NCBI GenBank assembly: GCA_900771005.1
Contig: CAAGMI010000061.1
Location: 60,061-124,060 of the forward strand
Origin: Rikenellaceae bacterium
Lineage (GTDB): Bacteria; Bacteroidota; Bacteroidia; Bacteroidales; UBA932
Direction of reading: 5' to 3'
Length of the DNA: 64,000 nt
A program made the position numbers and the translations under genes. Shown here piece after piece: positions 16,017-25,331 of this stretch. Each line of letters starts with the position of its first letter. Within the stretch, counting starts at the first letter, position 1. The notes below the pieces were generated by a model, which was not told the DNA's origin, did not search any database, and was given only the letters and a program-made list of their open reading frames with translations.

Positions 16017-18751
16017 TAATAAAGAAAGCATCAGCCGGATCAGGCAAGACGTACGATCTTTCGCACACCTATATCAACCTGTTGCTCAAATCGAACGACA
16101 GATTTGCCTACAGGCATATCCTTGCCGTGACTTTTACGAACAAGGCCACGGCTGAGATGAAGGGAAGGATACTTAAGGATCTCAGCGAGATGGCGGTGGA
16201 CAACCCCAAGGCGAGAGAGATTCTGACAGACATACTGCACGACTACAGCGCTTTTGCCATCAGTACGATAGACAAATTCTTCCAGCAGACCCTCAAGGCC
16301 TTTTCCCGTGAGATAGGGCAGTTCGCGGATTATCAGATCGAGTTGGACATAAAATCTCTCATAAGCGAATCCATGGACCGTATTCTGGATTCGTTGTCCG
16401 AAGATAAGCCGGAACTTGTAAACTGGATCAAATCCAGCGTGGCCGACAGGCTTGAGAACGGGGAGAAATATGATATTGACGGTGCCCTGTTCGATATAGG
16501 TATGGTGCTTATGTCGGATGAACACCGTCAGATGGCGAAACAGTATGGCATTGACAATCTCAAGGCTTATGACAAGAAGAATCTCGGCAGGATACGCTCC
16601 GAATGCCGTTCTGTGATAAAGGATTTCGAATCCAAGGCCGCCTCTTTTGGTCTGGACATAGAACCAGGGGTGAAAATAAAAAGACCCGCACAGAAAATAT
16701 TCAAAACGGGCCCGGTGGAGCTGACTGAACTTTTCGAAGATCCGTTCAGGAAGTACAATACTGCCATAATTATCAATAACCTTCTGTTTGCACTCGGTCT
16801 GGCCGGTGAGTTCTATAACGAACTTGATGCATTGCTCAAGGAAAAGAATGAGATGTGCCTGGATGAATCCAACATCATACTGCGTGATATAATAGATGGG
16901 AGCGACGCCCCGTTCGTATATGAAAAGCTGGGCGTGAGATTCGACGATTTCCTGCTTGATGAATTCCAAGACACATCCAACGTCCAATGGGACAATTTCC
17001 TGCCTCTGCTCAAGGAGAGTGAATCAAGGGGAGGAGAGAACCTTATCGTTGGAGATGTAAAGCAGAGCATATACCGTTTCCGTGATTCGGACTGGGAATT
17101 GTTGGGGCACAAGGTAAAGGAACAGTTCCCGTCAGCAATTGAAGTCCCTATGGACTGCAACTGGCGAAGCCTGGGAGAGATAGTGGATTTCAATAACAAG
17201 TTCTTCGATTATGCTGCCCGCAAACTGGACCTTCAGCAGATATACTCTGATGTAAGCCAGAAAGTGCAGTCCAAGGATCCGCAAAGGGGCTTTGTGCGTG
17301 TTTCTTTCAGTGATGATCAGAAGCAGGCTGTGCTGGAGTCCATTGCAGATGCCAGAAAGGCGGGAGCAAGATGGTCGGACATCGCGATTCTTGTCAGAAA
17401 AAACAATGATGGATCCGAGATAGCCTCAGAACTGATCAGGAATAATATTCCTGTCATATCCGATGACTCCCTCAATTTGAAGTCTTCCGTGATAGTAAGG
17501 AGGTTGGTTTCGCTGCTGAACTGTTATGAAAATCCGGACAATCAGATCAACAGTTTCATAGTCTCCAACTTGAATGTCAATTTCCCGGACAACTACCATT
17601 CCCTGGTGGATTTTGCAGAGTGTCTGCTGAGAGAGCTCGAACTTAATGACCCGGAAACATTCGTCGGAGAGACTCTGTTCGTACAGTCTTTTATGGATAA
17701 CCTGAGAGACTGGGTGACTGTGAACGGCAACAATCTGAGACTCTTCCTCAAACATTGGGACGAACAGAAGTTATACATCGGATCTCCTGAAGGCTCGGAT
17801 GCCATCAAGGTGCTTACGATACATAAGTCGAAAGGACTCGAATTCCCTTATCTGATTTTCCCTTTTGCCGGGTCGATTCCACTGTACAATCCTGACACGC
17901 GCTGGTGTATGTATGAAGGCAACCTGTATCCTGTGAAACTGTCCACGTCATCGGCTGACACTTACTTTTCCGAAGATTATTACAGGGAGCGGCAGAAACA
18001 GAAGGTGGACAATCTGAACCTGTTCTACGTAGCTCTGACCAGAGCTGAAAAGTGCCTTCACGTAATTTCCAAGATGCCTTCCAAGGCTTGTCAGAAAGGA
18101 TTGGAGAAAGGTGGGTACGAATATACCGGCATGGCCGAAATCCTGTATGACTATTGCGGGAGGAACACGGACCGCGTATATGGGTGCATGTATGATTTCT
18201 CGCGTATGGAGAGAAAACCCGCTTTCGCTGTCATGGATTTCCCCGCATCGTATCCTTCATTCGCTCTGGACGGGAGACTTGCGCCTTCGGAAGATGCTTC
18301 CGACTTTTTCGGGCCTGACGGGGCGACAGGAGTTGACGCATCATCCAGGTTGAGAGGCATAGTCCTGCATGGCATACTTTCAGCTGTCGAGACCCCGGCC
18401 GACCTTAAAAAAACCGTGGACAGGTATGTCCGGGAAGGACAGATACCGGAAAATGACGCCGGGAAATATTACGGACTCCTCAATGAGAGGATAAATTCTC
18501 ACATCGAATGGTTTGAAGCCGAAGGCCGCAACGAACTGTCCATATTCAGTGAGGATGGAAGGGAGTACAGACCTGACCGTGTCGTCATGAACGGTGACGG
18601 AATACTGGTCATAGATTACAAATTCGGCGAGCCGCAACCCGGGTATTTGAAGCAGGTCGGAAACTATATGCGGCTGTATCGCAATATGGGGTATGGAAAC
18701 GTGAAAGGCGTCGTATGGTATGTCTGTGAGGACAAGGTGGTGGAAGTGTGA
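16013..18751 (+). CDS. UvrD/Rep-family helicase-nuclease, AddA-like
   Basis: A 912-residue superfamily 1A helicase. Visible motifs in order are Walker A ASAGSGKT, motif Ia TFTNKATAEM, motif II DEFQDTSN, motif III GDVKQSIYRFR, motif V TIHKSKGLEFP and motif VI YVALTRAEK. A C-terminal RecB-like nuclease segment carries LVIDYKFGEP. It should unwind and cut DNA at breaks as the motor subunit of an AddAB-type complex with the upstream gene. The ATG at 16013 overlaps the upstream TGA; the TTG at 16004 is less likely. The stop is 2 bp from the stop of the lolA-like gene on the other strand. Confidence 0.9.
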   Translation: MIIKKASAGSGKTYDLSHTYINLLLKSNDRFAYRHILAVTFTNKATAEMKGRILKDLSEMAVDNPKAREILTDILHDYSAFAISTIDKFFQQTLKAFSREIGQFADYQIELDIKSLISESMDRILDSLSEDKPELVNWIKSSVADRLENGEKYDIDGALFDIGMVLMSDEHRQMAKQYGIDNLKAYDKKNLGRIRSECRSVIKDFESKAASFGLDIEPGVKIKRPAQKIFKTGPVELTELFEDPFRKYNTAIIINNLLFALGLAGEFYNELDALLKEKNEMCLDESNIILRDIIDGSDAPFVYEKLGVRFDDFLLDEFQDTSNVQWDNFLPLLKESESRGGENLIVGDVKQSIYRFRDSDWELLGHKVKEQFPSAIEVPMDCNWRSLGEIVDFNNKFFDYAARKLDLQQIYSDVSQKVQSKDPQRGFVRVSFSDDQKQAVLESIADARKAGARWSDIAILVRKNNDGSEIASELIRNNIPVISDDSLNLKSSVIVRRLVSLLNCYENPDNQINSFIVSNLNVNFPDNYHSLVDFAECLLRELELNDPETFVGETLFVQSFMDNLRDWVTVNGNNLRLFLKHWDEQKLYIGSPEGSDAIKVLTIHKSKGLEFPYLIFPFAGSIPLYNPDTRWCMYEGNLYPVKLSTSSADTYFSEDYYRERQKQKVDNLNLFYVALTRAEKCLHVISKMPSKACQKGLEKGGYEYTGMAEILYDYCGRNTDRVYGCMYDFSRMERKPAFAVMDFPASYPSFALDGRLAPSEDASDFFGPDGATGVDASSRLRGIVLHGILSAVETPADLKKTVDRYVREGQIPENDAGKYYGLLNERINSHIEWFEAEGRNELSIFSEDGREYRPDRVVMNGDGILVIDYKFGEPQPGYLKQVGNYMRLYRNMGYGNVKGVVWYVCEDKVVEV

Positions 18752-18753
18752 TG

Positions 18754-19164
18754 CTATCTGAGATCTGAGACCACCCAGGAACTGTCCAGTGAACCGGTGT
18801 TGAACCTGTACCTGCCGATATCACCTTCGGGATCGGAATACTTTACGTCTTTTATCTCAAGGTTGGAAAGAGCCCCCAGATAGGAATCCGGATCGGAAAG
18901 AAACTCCTTCAGTCCGCTGGCGGCCTCAATATACACCTCTTTTGATTCTGTGTCGACCGTCCATCTGGACTGTCCGTCGCAATATATGTCCAGTCCGTTG
19001 CCGCTTACGAAATAGTAATTCTGCTGTGCGGTGATTCTGCCTTTCACTATGACTTCCGTACCTGAGACGTTCATCTCACAGGAGTATGAGGCATCAACCC
19101 TGTGATTCTGTACCATGGACAGAATTTCTGAGATAACGGTTATGAGGATAAGGACGGACTTCAT
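18754..19164 (-). CDS. LolA-like outer-membrane lipoprotein carrier domain protein (short)
   Basis: A 136-residue protein with the LolA-type half-barrel pattern: SYSCEMNV, VKGRITAQQNYYFVSGNGLDIYCDG and SRWTVDTESKEVYIE. LolA carries lipoproteins through the periplasm, and lolA lies next to ftsK in many bacteria, as here, which supports the call. It is shorter than usual (about 200 residues). The N-terminus MKSVLILITVISEIL is hydrophobic but shows no clear signal-peptidase site and runs straight into the domain, so export is uncertain. Its ATG overlaps the ftsK stop (ATGA). Confidence 0.72.
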   Translation of the reverse strand: MKSVLILITVISEILSMVQNHRVDASYSCEMNVSGTEVIVKGRITAQQNYYFVSGNGLDIYCDGQSRWTVDTESKEVYIEAASGLKEFLSDPDSYLGALSNLEIKDVKYSDPEGDIGRYRFNTGSLDSSWVVSDLR

Positions 19165-21593
19165 CGCCTGTAGTTGTCAAGTATGGTCTGCAATGAATCC
19201 AGATCTGCCACAAGCACCTGACGCGGTTTTGATCCTTCCTGAGGTCCGACTATGCCGGCAGCTTCGAGCTGATCCATTACACGACCTGCTTTTGCATAAC
19301 CCATGCCAAGTCTTCTCTGAAGGTCGGAAGTGGAACCTTTCTGACTGGTGACTATGAGCCTTGCAGCCTCTTCGAACCTCTCATCTATCTCATTGATGTC
19401 CAAGGATCCTCCTTCACTTGAATTGTCTGAAGGCAGAGGTAGATAGTATGGGGTATTGTAGCACTTGCCGTACCCCGTCTGCTTTCCGATGAATCCGGTC
19501 AGGGCATCTGTTTCGTCACCGCTCACATAACCGCATTGGATGCGTTCGGAGTCTATTCCCGCGGAGAACAGCATGTCTCCCTTTCCTATAAGCTTTTCTG
19601 CCCCTGGAGTATCCAGAATTGTCATTGAATCCACTCTGGATGCCACCCTGAAGGCTATCCTCATAGGGAAGTTGCTCTTGATCAGTCCTGATATCACGTC
19701 CACTGAAGGTCTCTGTGTGGCGAGTATTACATGGATACCGGCTGCACGGCCTTTCTGAGCAAGACGTATTATGGAGTTCGTTATGCTGCGGCCTGCTGCC
19801 TTGCTGTCTGCAGAAGCGCCTGCTGTCATCGTGAGGTCTGCGTATTCATCAACCACCACCACGAGGTAAGGGAGGAATCTATGCCCATCCTGAGGGTTGA
19901 GGTGACGTTCCTTGTACTTGTTGTTGTAAAGTTTGATGTTGTTGACGTTGGCCTTGCTCAACAGAGCGTATCTTTCATCCATCTCAATGCAGAGCGATCT
20001 GAGGATTTTCTCGGCATCCTTAGGCAGTTTTACGATGGCATTGTTCTTCTCGTCCCTTTCATCAGCGGCGTCAGGAAGCACGGCCAGATAATGCTTGAAC
20101 AGCTGGGAATAAGCCGAGAATTCCACCATCTTCGGGTCTATGAACACGAATTTGAGTTCTGACGGATGCTTTGAATAAAGGAGCGAGGAGACTATTACGT
20201 TCAATCCGACGGATTTTCCCTGCTTTGTCGCTCCGGCGATAAGAAGATGAGGTGCGTCGGCGAGGTCGAACACCTTTACCTCCTGTGTGATGGTATATCC
20301 GATAGCCACAGGCAGATCCGCTTTGCTGTCCCTGAAGTTAGGAGCGTTCAGCAACGCTTTCAAAGGGACGATGGAAGAGTAGTCGTTGGCCACTTCGATG
20401 CCCACTGAATCGTTCAGGGTGACCACTCTGACCCCCTTGGCGTTGAGGGACATTGCGATGTCCTCCTGCAGTTTCTTGATGTCTGAAATCTTGACCCCGG
20501 CTGAAGGATAGACTTTGTAAAGTGTAACTGTTTGACCTACAATGGCTTTAACATCATCTACGTTTATCCTGTAGTTGGCAAGTGCAGCGCGTATCTTGTT
20601 GTTGTTCCTCGTGAGCTCCTCCGTGGTCACATCGTGCCTTGCCGACTTGTAATCTTCTAGCAGATCCAGGGACGGCACCTTGTAATGAGGAAGTCCGTCA
20701 GGCGGGTCAAGCCTGTTGTCAATAGGCTTCAGCGGCTCCACGACTTCCGTAGAAAGACCTTCGTCATCACGTATTATTTCAATGCCGTTTACCGGAGCGA
20801 CTTCAAATCCTGGATCGAAACTGTCATCGAATCCGTCTTCCGGGCCAATCACATCTTCGGGTTCCTGAAGGTCTTCTGCTATGTCTACAGGCTCGTCTTT
20901 ACCGTTTCCGGCTTCATCAGTTTTCTCTGTTTCCTCTGTTTCCTGCACTTCGGTTTCCTTGGCTTTCTTTTCCTCAATCCTGGCCTTTTTCTTCTCAGCT
21001 CTGAGCGCAGACTTTTCCTGCCATCTCTGACCGAGTTTGGCGAACCAGCGTGTGAATGCGCTGCTGCAGAGGATCAACCAGCAGATTATCAGTATGACGA
21101 TGAAAATGGCTGTGACGAGCTCCCCGAGAACGCCACAGGACCAGTTGACTACATAAGTTCCGCAATGTCCTCCGAGTCCTCCTCCGAAAACATATGAGGT
21201 GCCGGTGAACTTGTCCGTGAAGCTGAGTGCGGCTGAAAATATGAATGCTCCCGAGAGTGATATTATTGTGGTCTTGATCAGTGACCGCCCCCACGAATGA
21301 AGCAGAAGTCTCAATGATGCTGCCACAAGGATTATCAGCAGGGAGAAACTTCCGAGCCCGAAACATTCGCTGACCAGAAACCGGCCTGTCCTGTTTCCCA
21401 ACGTCCCGGCCTTGTTCGCAGCGGTTCCTGTAGCGTCCGGCGCCAGAAGACTCATGTCTTCCTGCCAATGGAACAGATATGAAACCGTTGAGATCAGAAC
21501 GAATATGGCGACTGCAGCAATCAGCAGGCCGGCAATCCGTATCACGGATGCCCGCTCGTTTTCATCCCAGTTCTCCCAGAAGCGAAGTGTCAT
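19161..21593 (-). CDS. ftsK: FtsK/SpoIIIE-type DNA translocase
   Basis: An 810-residue septal DNA pump that clears and resolves chromosome termini at division. The N-terminus has four membrane segments (about 20-40, 80-100, 110-130 and 155-180), then a highly charged Glu/Lys-rich linker (about 190-300), the motor with Walker A GATKQGKSVG (near 450) and Walker B VVVVDEYADL (near 585), and a C-terminal gamma winged-helix domain (LQRRLGMGYAKAGRVMDQLE) that reads KOPS-like sites. Start and length suit the family. It sits between the DUF4290 gene (3 bp gap) and the lolA-like gene (ATGA overlap). Confidence 0.96.
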   Translation of the reverse strand: MTLRFWENWDENERASVIRIAGLLIAAVAIFVLISTVSYLFHWQEDMSLLAPDATGTAANKAGTLGNRTGRFLVSECFGLGSFSLLIILVAASLRLLLHSWGRSLIKTTIISLSGAFIFSAALSFTDKFTGTSYVFGGGLGGHCGTYVVNWSCGVLGELVTAIFIVILIICWLILCSSAFTRWFAKLGQRWQEKSALRAEKKKARIEEKKAKETEVQETEETEKTDEAGNGKDEPVDIAEDLQEPEDVIGPEDGFDDSFDPGFEVAPVNGIEIIRDDEGLSTEVVEPLKPIDNRLDPPDGLPHYKVPSLDLLEDYKSARHDVTTEELTRNNNKIRAALANYRINVDDVKAIVGQTVTLYKVYPSAGVKISDIKKLQEDIAMSLNAKGVRVVTLNDSVGIEVANDYSSIVPLKALLNAPNFRDSKADLPVAIGYTITQEVKVFDLADAPHLLIAGATKQGKSVGLNVIVSSLLYSKHPSELKFVFIDPKMVEFSAYSQLFKHYLAVLPDAADERDEKNNAIVKLPKDAEKILRSLCIEMDERYALLSKANVNNIKLYNNKYKERHLNPQDGHRFLPYLVVVVDEYADLTMTAGASADSKAAGRSITNSIIRLAQKGRAAGIHVILATQRPSVDVISGLIKSNFPMRIAFRVASRVDSMTILDTPGAEKLIGKGDMLFSAGIDSERIQCGYVSGDETDALTGFIGKQTGYGKCYNTPYYLPLPSDNSSEGGSLDINEIDERFEEAARLIVTSQKGSTSDLQRRLGMGYAKAGRVMDQLEAAGIVGPQEGSKPRQVLVADLDSLQTILDNYRR

Positions 21594-21596
21594 ATA

Positions 21597-22247
21597 CTAT
21601 TTTCTCTTTCTGTTGTTTTTCTTTTGGTTGCCTTTCTTGATGGAAGGCTGACCTACGTTGATGCTCATTCCCGGACGGGAGAAATTGCTGTCCGCTGATA
21701 TCTTGCTCAGCTCGATGCCTGAAGGTACCTTGAGACGGTAATCTGACAGCTTCTCTATATCGTCGAATATGGTCTGGTCGGACACGCTGTCTTTGTTCCA
21801 AATGAGATACTGCTGTCTCATGTATGTGGCCAGAGACTTGATCATGGCTGTCTTGATCTCGCTGTCCGGCTCATCGCAGAGCAGGTTGATGATCTTTTCT
21901 ATGTTTCTTCCGTAGTGTGTGGCCTTGATCTTCGACCCCTTCATCGGAATAGGCACCGGCTTTGTCTCGAATTCTTCCCTGACCGGACATGGATATGGGG
22001 AATCCACGTCGAGATCGAATCCGGCTATCATATACAGATGATCCCAAAGCTTGTGCTCGAAATTCTCCTGTGAGTGTACCTGAGGATTGAGTACTTCCAT
22101 TGATTTGATGACAGCCTTTGCCTGCTCTGACCTTTTTGCGCGGTCAGGTATCTGCTTGAGCTGTTCCACCATGGTAAGTATGTTCCTGCCGTATTCCGGC
22201 ATGGACAACCTGGTCTTTTCGGTGTTGTATTGCAAAGTTCTTTCCAT
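21597..22247 (-). CDS. DUF4290 family protein
   Basis: A 216-residue soluble protein of a Bacteroidota-specific family of unknown function. It begins with the hallmark LQYNTEKTRLSMPEYGRNI and continues with helical segments such as MVEQLKQIPDRAKRSEQA; a lysine/arginine-rich tail (KKGNQKKNNRKRK) could bind nucleic acid or membranes. I place the start at 22247 (MERTLQYN), 8 bp after the upstream stop; the ATG at 22271 would overlap that gene by 16 bp. The constant company of ftsK here suggests a role in division or chromosome handling, as inference only. Confidence 0.85.
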   Translation of the reverse strand: MERTLQYNTEKTRLSMPEYGRNILTMVEQLKQIPDRAKRSEQAKAVIKSMEVLNPQVHSQENFEHKLWDHLYMIAGFDLDVDSPYPCPVREEFETKPVPIPMKGSKIKATHYGRNIEKIINLLCDEPDSEIKTAMIKSLATYMRQQYLIWNKDSVSDQTIFDDIEKLSDYRLKVPSGIELSKISADSNFSRPGMSINVGQPSIKKGNQKKNNRKRK

Positions 22248-22255
22248 AGCTCGGT

Positions 22256-23194
22256 TTATTGTCTGACGCATCTCACAGATGCGGCGAATGAATTCTTGTC
22301 AGCCAGTCCTTCCTGAATGTTGTTCAGGTCGCTGTATATGTACTTGTAAACAGCCTGGTCACCTTCTTGGGTGGAAGTCCAGAAAGCTGCATAGGAATTG
22401 AAGCCCTTGAACCTGTACCCGTCTGTGTTGGCCTCGGCATATCCGCAAGGGATGGCACAAAGCCTTGCCGATCCGCTTATCGGCACGTCCGGACTGAGTG
22501 GCCACATCTTTTCTCCGTTGAACGTGGCGTCAGCCATGATTTCTCCTGCCGTGAACCCGGACCATTCTTCGGCGGTCGGGAGTCTCCATCCTTCCGGACA
22601 GATGCTGATGGCCTCCTCCCAGGTGTAGAATACTCCGAACATATAGCTCGTGGCATTACAATACTTGTATGGGACGCCGGCGGATTCGTCGGCCAGATTC
22701 TGCATCATCCAATACAGCCCTTTGTTGGGGGTGAAGTAATATTTCCTGCCGTCAACGTCCAGGAAGGAAGAATCTTTCCTTTCGTCTATCCCCAGACCTT
22801 TCAGAGATCCGTTAATTTCCGGGTCGACTGTGTTGAACGTCGTCGTGGCGCTGCTATTGTAGAATCCCTCTGCGAAGCCCGTGCAGGTGAAATCGAATGC
22901 TCCAAGTGTGTCCTTTACTATGAAGGGAAGCAACTTGCTGTATTCCAGTGCGATGGTGGTATCTTTCTTTCCGGTATAAGGGTCTGTGATGAAGAAACCT
23001 ATCTCCGTTCCCTTGGCATAAAGATTCTGGGTGATGTCCGATGCCTTTATCTCGTATCCCGGAAGAACGAACTCCGGAATACTGATGGATATGCTTCCTG
23101 ACATGAACTCCGATGTCTTCTCCTCTTCGTCCTTTTTGCAGGCGGCGATGGCGAGGCTTAACATACAGATTGAAAGAATAGTCCGAAACTTCAT
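22256..23194 (-). CDS. FISUMP-domain lipoprotein
   Basis: A 312-residue lipoprotein with signal peptide and lipobox AIAAC (Cys19), followed by an acidic KKDEEEK stretch. The first half is beta-rich and unassigned. The second half (about 150-312) is a FISUMP (Fibrobacter succinogenes major paralogous) domain: YWMMQNLA, FYTWEEAISICPEGWRLPT, AAFWTST and the terminal SVRCVRQ. FISUMP domains occur on surface proteins of Bacteroidota and Fibrobacteres; their role is not known. It heads the unit DUF4290-ftsK-lolA. An inverted repeat TTGTATT-AGA-AATACAA lies in the leader at 23202-23218. Confidence 0.85.
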   Translation of the reverse strand: MKFRTILSICMLSLAIAACKKDEEEKTSEFMSGSISISIPEFVLPGYEIKASDITQNLYAKGTEIGFFITDPYTGKKDTTIALEYSKLLPFIVKDTLGAFDFTCTGFAEGFYNSSATTTFNTVDPEINGSLKGLGIDERKDSSFLDVDGRKYYFTPNKGLYWMMQNLADESAGVPYKYCNATSYMFGVFYTWEEAISICPEGWRLPTAEEWSGFTAGEIMADATFNGEKMWPLSPDVPISGSARLCAIPCGYAEANTDGYRFKGFNSYAAFWTSTQEGDQAVYKYIYSDLNNIQEGLADKNSFAASVRCVRQ

Positions 23195-23274
23195 GTTATT
23201 CTTGTATTAGAAATACAAATATGCACAATTTTGAGTAAAAAACCGCTAAATTTGTAGTACAAAAAGTTTGCCTG

Positions 23275-24222
23275 ATGCGCTTTTCACGAGCTTTTCTGTT
23301 GCTGTCTGTTCTTCTGCTGTGCCTGTCGTGCGGCAGGGACAGGTATGTCGTTTTCAGCGGTTATGCCCAGGGAGGTACATACTCGGTGAAATATAATGCT
23401 TCCGGTGTCGGGACATCTCCCGATCAGGTGCGTGACAGCATTGACAGGATACTCCAGGCCATAGATATGTCGGTTTCCGGATATAACAGGAATTCTCTGC
23501 TCAGCAGAAGGAATTCGGGAGAAACGGTCACTGAAGACAGATATCTGAAGGAACTGACTGCACTGTCTGAGCATTATCGGGAGCTGACAGACGGTGCATT
23601 TGATGCTTCGGCGGCCCCTCTCTTCGATGTATGGGGCTTCGGGTTCACGGGGGATTCCCTGCCTTCGGAAGAGCTTGTCGCCCAAGCCCTGGAAAAGTGC
23701 CGTGCCGGGCTCGTCATGAATTTCAATGCCATTGCACAGGGCTATACCTGTGACGTCATAGCCGAGTATCTCCATTCATTGGGGGTTCACGACATGCTGG
23801 TTGACGTCGGTGAAATATATTGCGAGGGGCTCAATCCTTCCGGTAATGCCTGGGCGATAGGTATTGACAATCCTGTCGACGGAAACAACAGCCCGGGGGC
23901 TGATATGCGTGCGGTCTGGACTTCCGACGGGGCTTCTTGCGGGATAGTCACTTCCGGGAATTACAGAAAGTTCTATGTCCGTGACGGGAAGAAATATGCG
24001 CATACCATAGACCCGCGTACGGGATATCCTGTCACTCATGACCTCTTGAGCGCAACAGTCGTCGCTCCTACGGCGACCGAGGCCGATGCCATTGCCACTT
24101 TCTGTATGGTGATAGGTCCTGATGAAGCCAGGGATTACATTCTTTCCAGGTCTGATCTGGAAGCCTGTCTGATTATGTCCGACACTCTCTGGATGTCTCC
24201 CGGCTTTACATTGAAGAAATAG
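23275..24222 (+). CDS. apbE: FAD:protein FMN transferase (ApbE)
   Basis: ApbE covalently attaches FMN to threonines of target proteins such as the NqrB/NqrC or RnfG/RnfD subunits. The 315-residue protein is an exported lipoprotein (lipobox CLSC, Cys19) with the family motifs: GYAQGGTYSVKYN near the N-terminus, the NFNAIAQGYTCD region, the DVGEIYCEG loop and the C-terminal YAHTIDPRTGYPV. Metal-binding residues (ATEADAIATFCMV) appear present. It has a TAAATTTG box at 23247-23254. The 3' end overlaps comEC on the other strand by 17 bp. No nqr or rnf genes are in the window. Confidence 0.93.
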   Translation: MRFSRAFLLLSVLLLCLSCGRDRYVVFSGYAQGGTYSVKYNASGVGTSPDQVRDSIDRILQAIDMSVSGYNRNSLLSRRNSGETVTEDRYLKELTALSEHYRELTDGAFDASAAPLFDVWGFGFTGDSLPSEELVAQALEKCRAGLVMNFNAIAQGYTCDVIAEYLHSLGVHDMLVDVGEIYCEGLNPSGNAWAIGIDNPVDGNNSPGADMRAVWTSDGASCGIVTSGNYRKFYVRDGKKYAHTIDPRTGYPVTHDLLSATVVAPTATEADAIATFCMVIGPDEARDYILSRSDLEACLIMSDTLWMSPGFTLKK

Positions 24223-25267
24223 TCTCCAGGCAGAACACCAGGGCGTCAGACAGGCTGTCGCATAACTTCGCAGGTATCTCTGCTCCCGGAAATATCACCC
24301 CTGTGACTATTGCGATTACGGATGAGACTATCAGTGCCTCGGAGAGCGGCAGTGAAATCAGGTTTGTAAGCAGGAAATATTCAGGCAGTGACCTGAAGTA
24401 CCACCAGACCAGAGGCGCCGTCGTGACCTGACAGGATATGGACAAAGCTGCCGAAGACCATATTTTCCCCACGATGTCAAGTCTTTTTGCCTGAGGATAC
24501 ATTCCGTTCAGTACCGGGTATATCAGGACGATGCCCAGAACGGCCAGGTATGACAATTGGAATCCTATCGTGGATATTGACAGCGGTGATATTATCAACT
24601 GTATGGTAAGCACCGTAAGGAATGTGGAGAGGGGACTGCTTCTCCTCCCGGGACTGAGCTTCGATATCTCATTGAAAACTATGAAAAGGAATGCCCTTGT
24701 TATGGAAGGGGAGAAGCCTGTCGCCATGGCGTATGATCCGCAGAGTGCGATAGTGACGGAACTTCTGGCTGCAGCTGCCCTGGTACTGTTCCCGGCTGCG
24801 GCAAAGACTTTCGATACCAGCATATAGATTACCCCAAGATGGAGGCCGGACAGGGCAAGTATGTGTGCCGCACCGCTTTCTCTGAATGCTGAGACTATGT
24901 TTCTGTCCATCCCGCTCTTGTCACCGGTGAGAAGGGCGCACAGGATTGGAGCGGTGTTCTCCTTTTTGAATGGGAGGTTATAGATAAAATCGCGGAATAG
25001 CGGTAAAAGTCTGTCGTGCAACGGATTGAACAATGGGATGGCTCCTCTTGCCGAACAGGAGGAATAGCAGAAAATGCCCAGGGACAGGAAAAGCAACGCT
25101 GCCGGCAACTCGCATCTCGTGCGTTTTGAAGAAATGACGGCGAGCAGGATTGTGGCTGTGCAGACTGAAACGGAAGCGCACAGGTAGTGGCATCTCAATG
25201 CGGACGCGATGAGCGTTCCCGCTGCAAACGGAATGGAAATCACACAAATGTCTCCCGCCTCTTTCAT
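24206..25267 (-). CDS. ComEC/Rec2-family membrane protein, short form
   Basis: A 353-residue polytopic membrane protein carrying the competence domain (SGAAHILALSGLHLGVIYM, then GFSPSITRAFLF and STIGFQLSYLAVLGI). ComEC forms the inner-membrane channel for DNA uptake. The typical protein is about twice as long and ends in a metallo-beta-lactamase-like nuclease domain that is missing here; the N-terminal OB-like region is also minimal. I chose the ATG at 25267, because the frame further upstream runs through the ackA promoter. It overlaps apbE by 17 bp at the 3' end. Confidence 0.83.
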   Translation of the reverse strand: MKEAGDICVISIPFAAGTLIASALRCHYLCASVSVCTATILLAVISSKRTRCELPAALLFLSLGIFCYSSCSARGAIPLFNPLHDRLLPLFRDFIYNLPFKKENTAPILCALLTGDKSGMDRNIVSAFRESGAAHILALSGLHLGVIYMLVSKVFAAAGNSTRAAAARSSVTIALCGSYAMATGFSPSITRAFLFIVFNEISKLSPGRRSSPLSTFLTVLTIQLIISPLSISTIGFQLSYLAVLGIVLIYPVLNGMYPQAKRLDIVGKIWSSAALSISCQVTTAPLVWWYFRSLPEYFLLTNLISLPLSEALIVSSVIAIVTGVIFPGAEIPAKLCDSLSDALVFCLETISSM

Positions 25268-25280
25268 AACATTCCTCGTT

Positions 25281-25310
25281 TTGCTAAGATACTCTTTTTT
25301 GTTAAATTTG
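25281..25310 (+). promoter_or_regulatory. ackA promoter
   Basis: TTG (25281-25283), a 19-nt spacer and TAAATTTG (25303-25310) match the Bacteroidota consensus. The start codon follows 21 nt later. Confidence 0.78.
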
Positions 25311-25331
25311 CCCTGCAAAAACTTCACGAAA

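Noticed and set aside
16040..16987. 315-codon antisense frame in the AddA-like gene
   Set aside because: No homology or signal peptide; composition matches an antisense shadow of a conserved helicase.
22367..23101. 244-codon antisense frame over the FISUMP gene
   Set aside because: Low-complexity, Gly/Arg/Glu-rich shadow; the FISUMP reading on the other strand has clear motifs.
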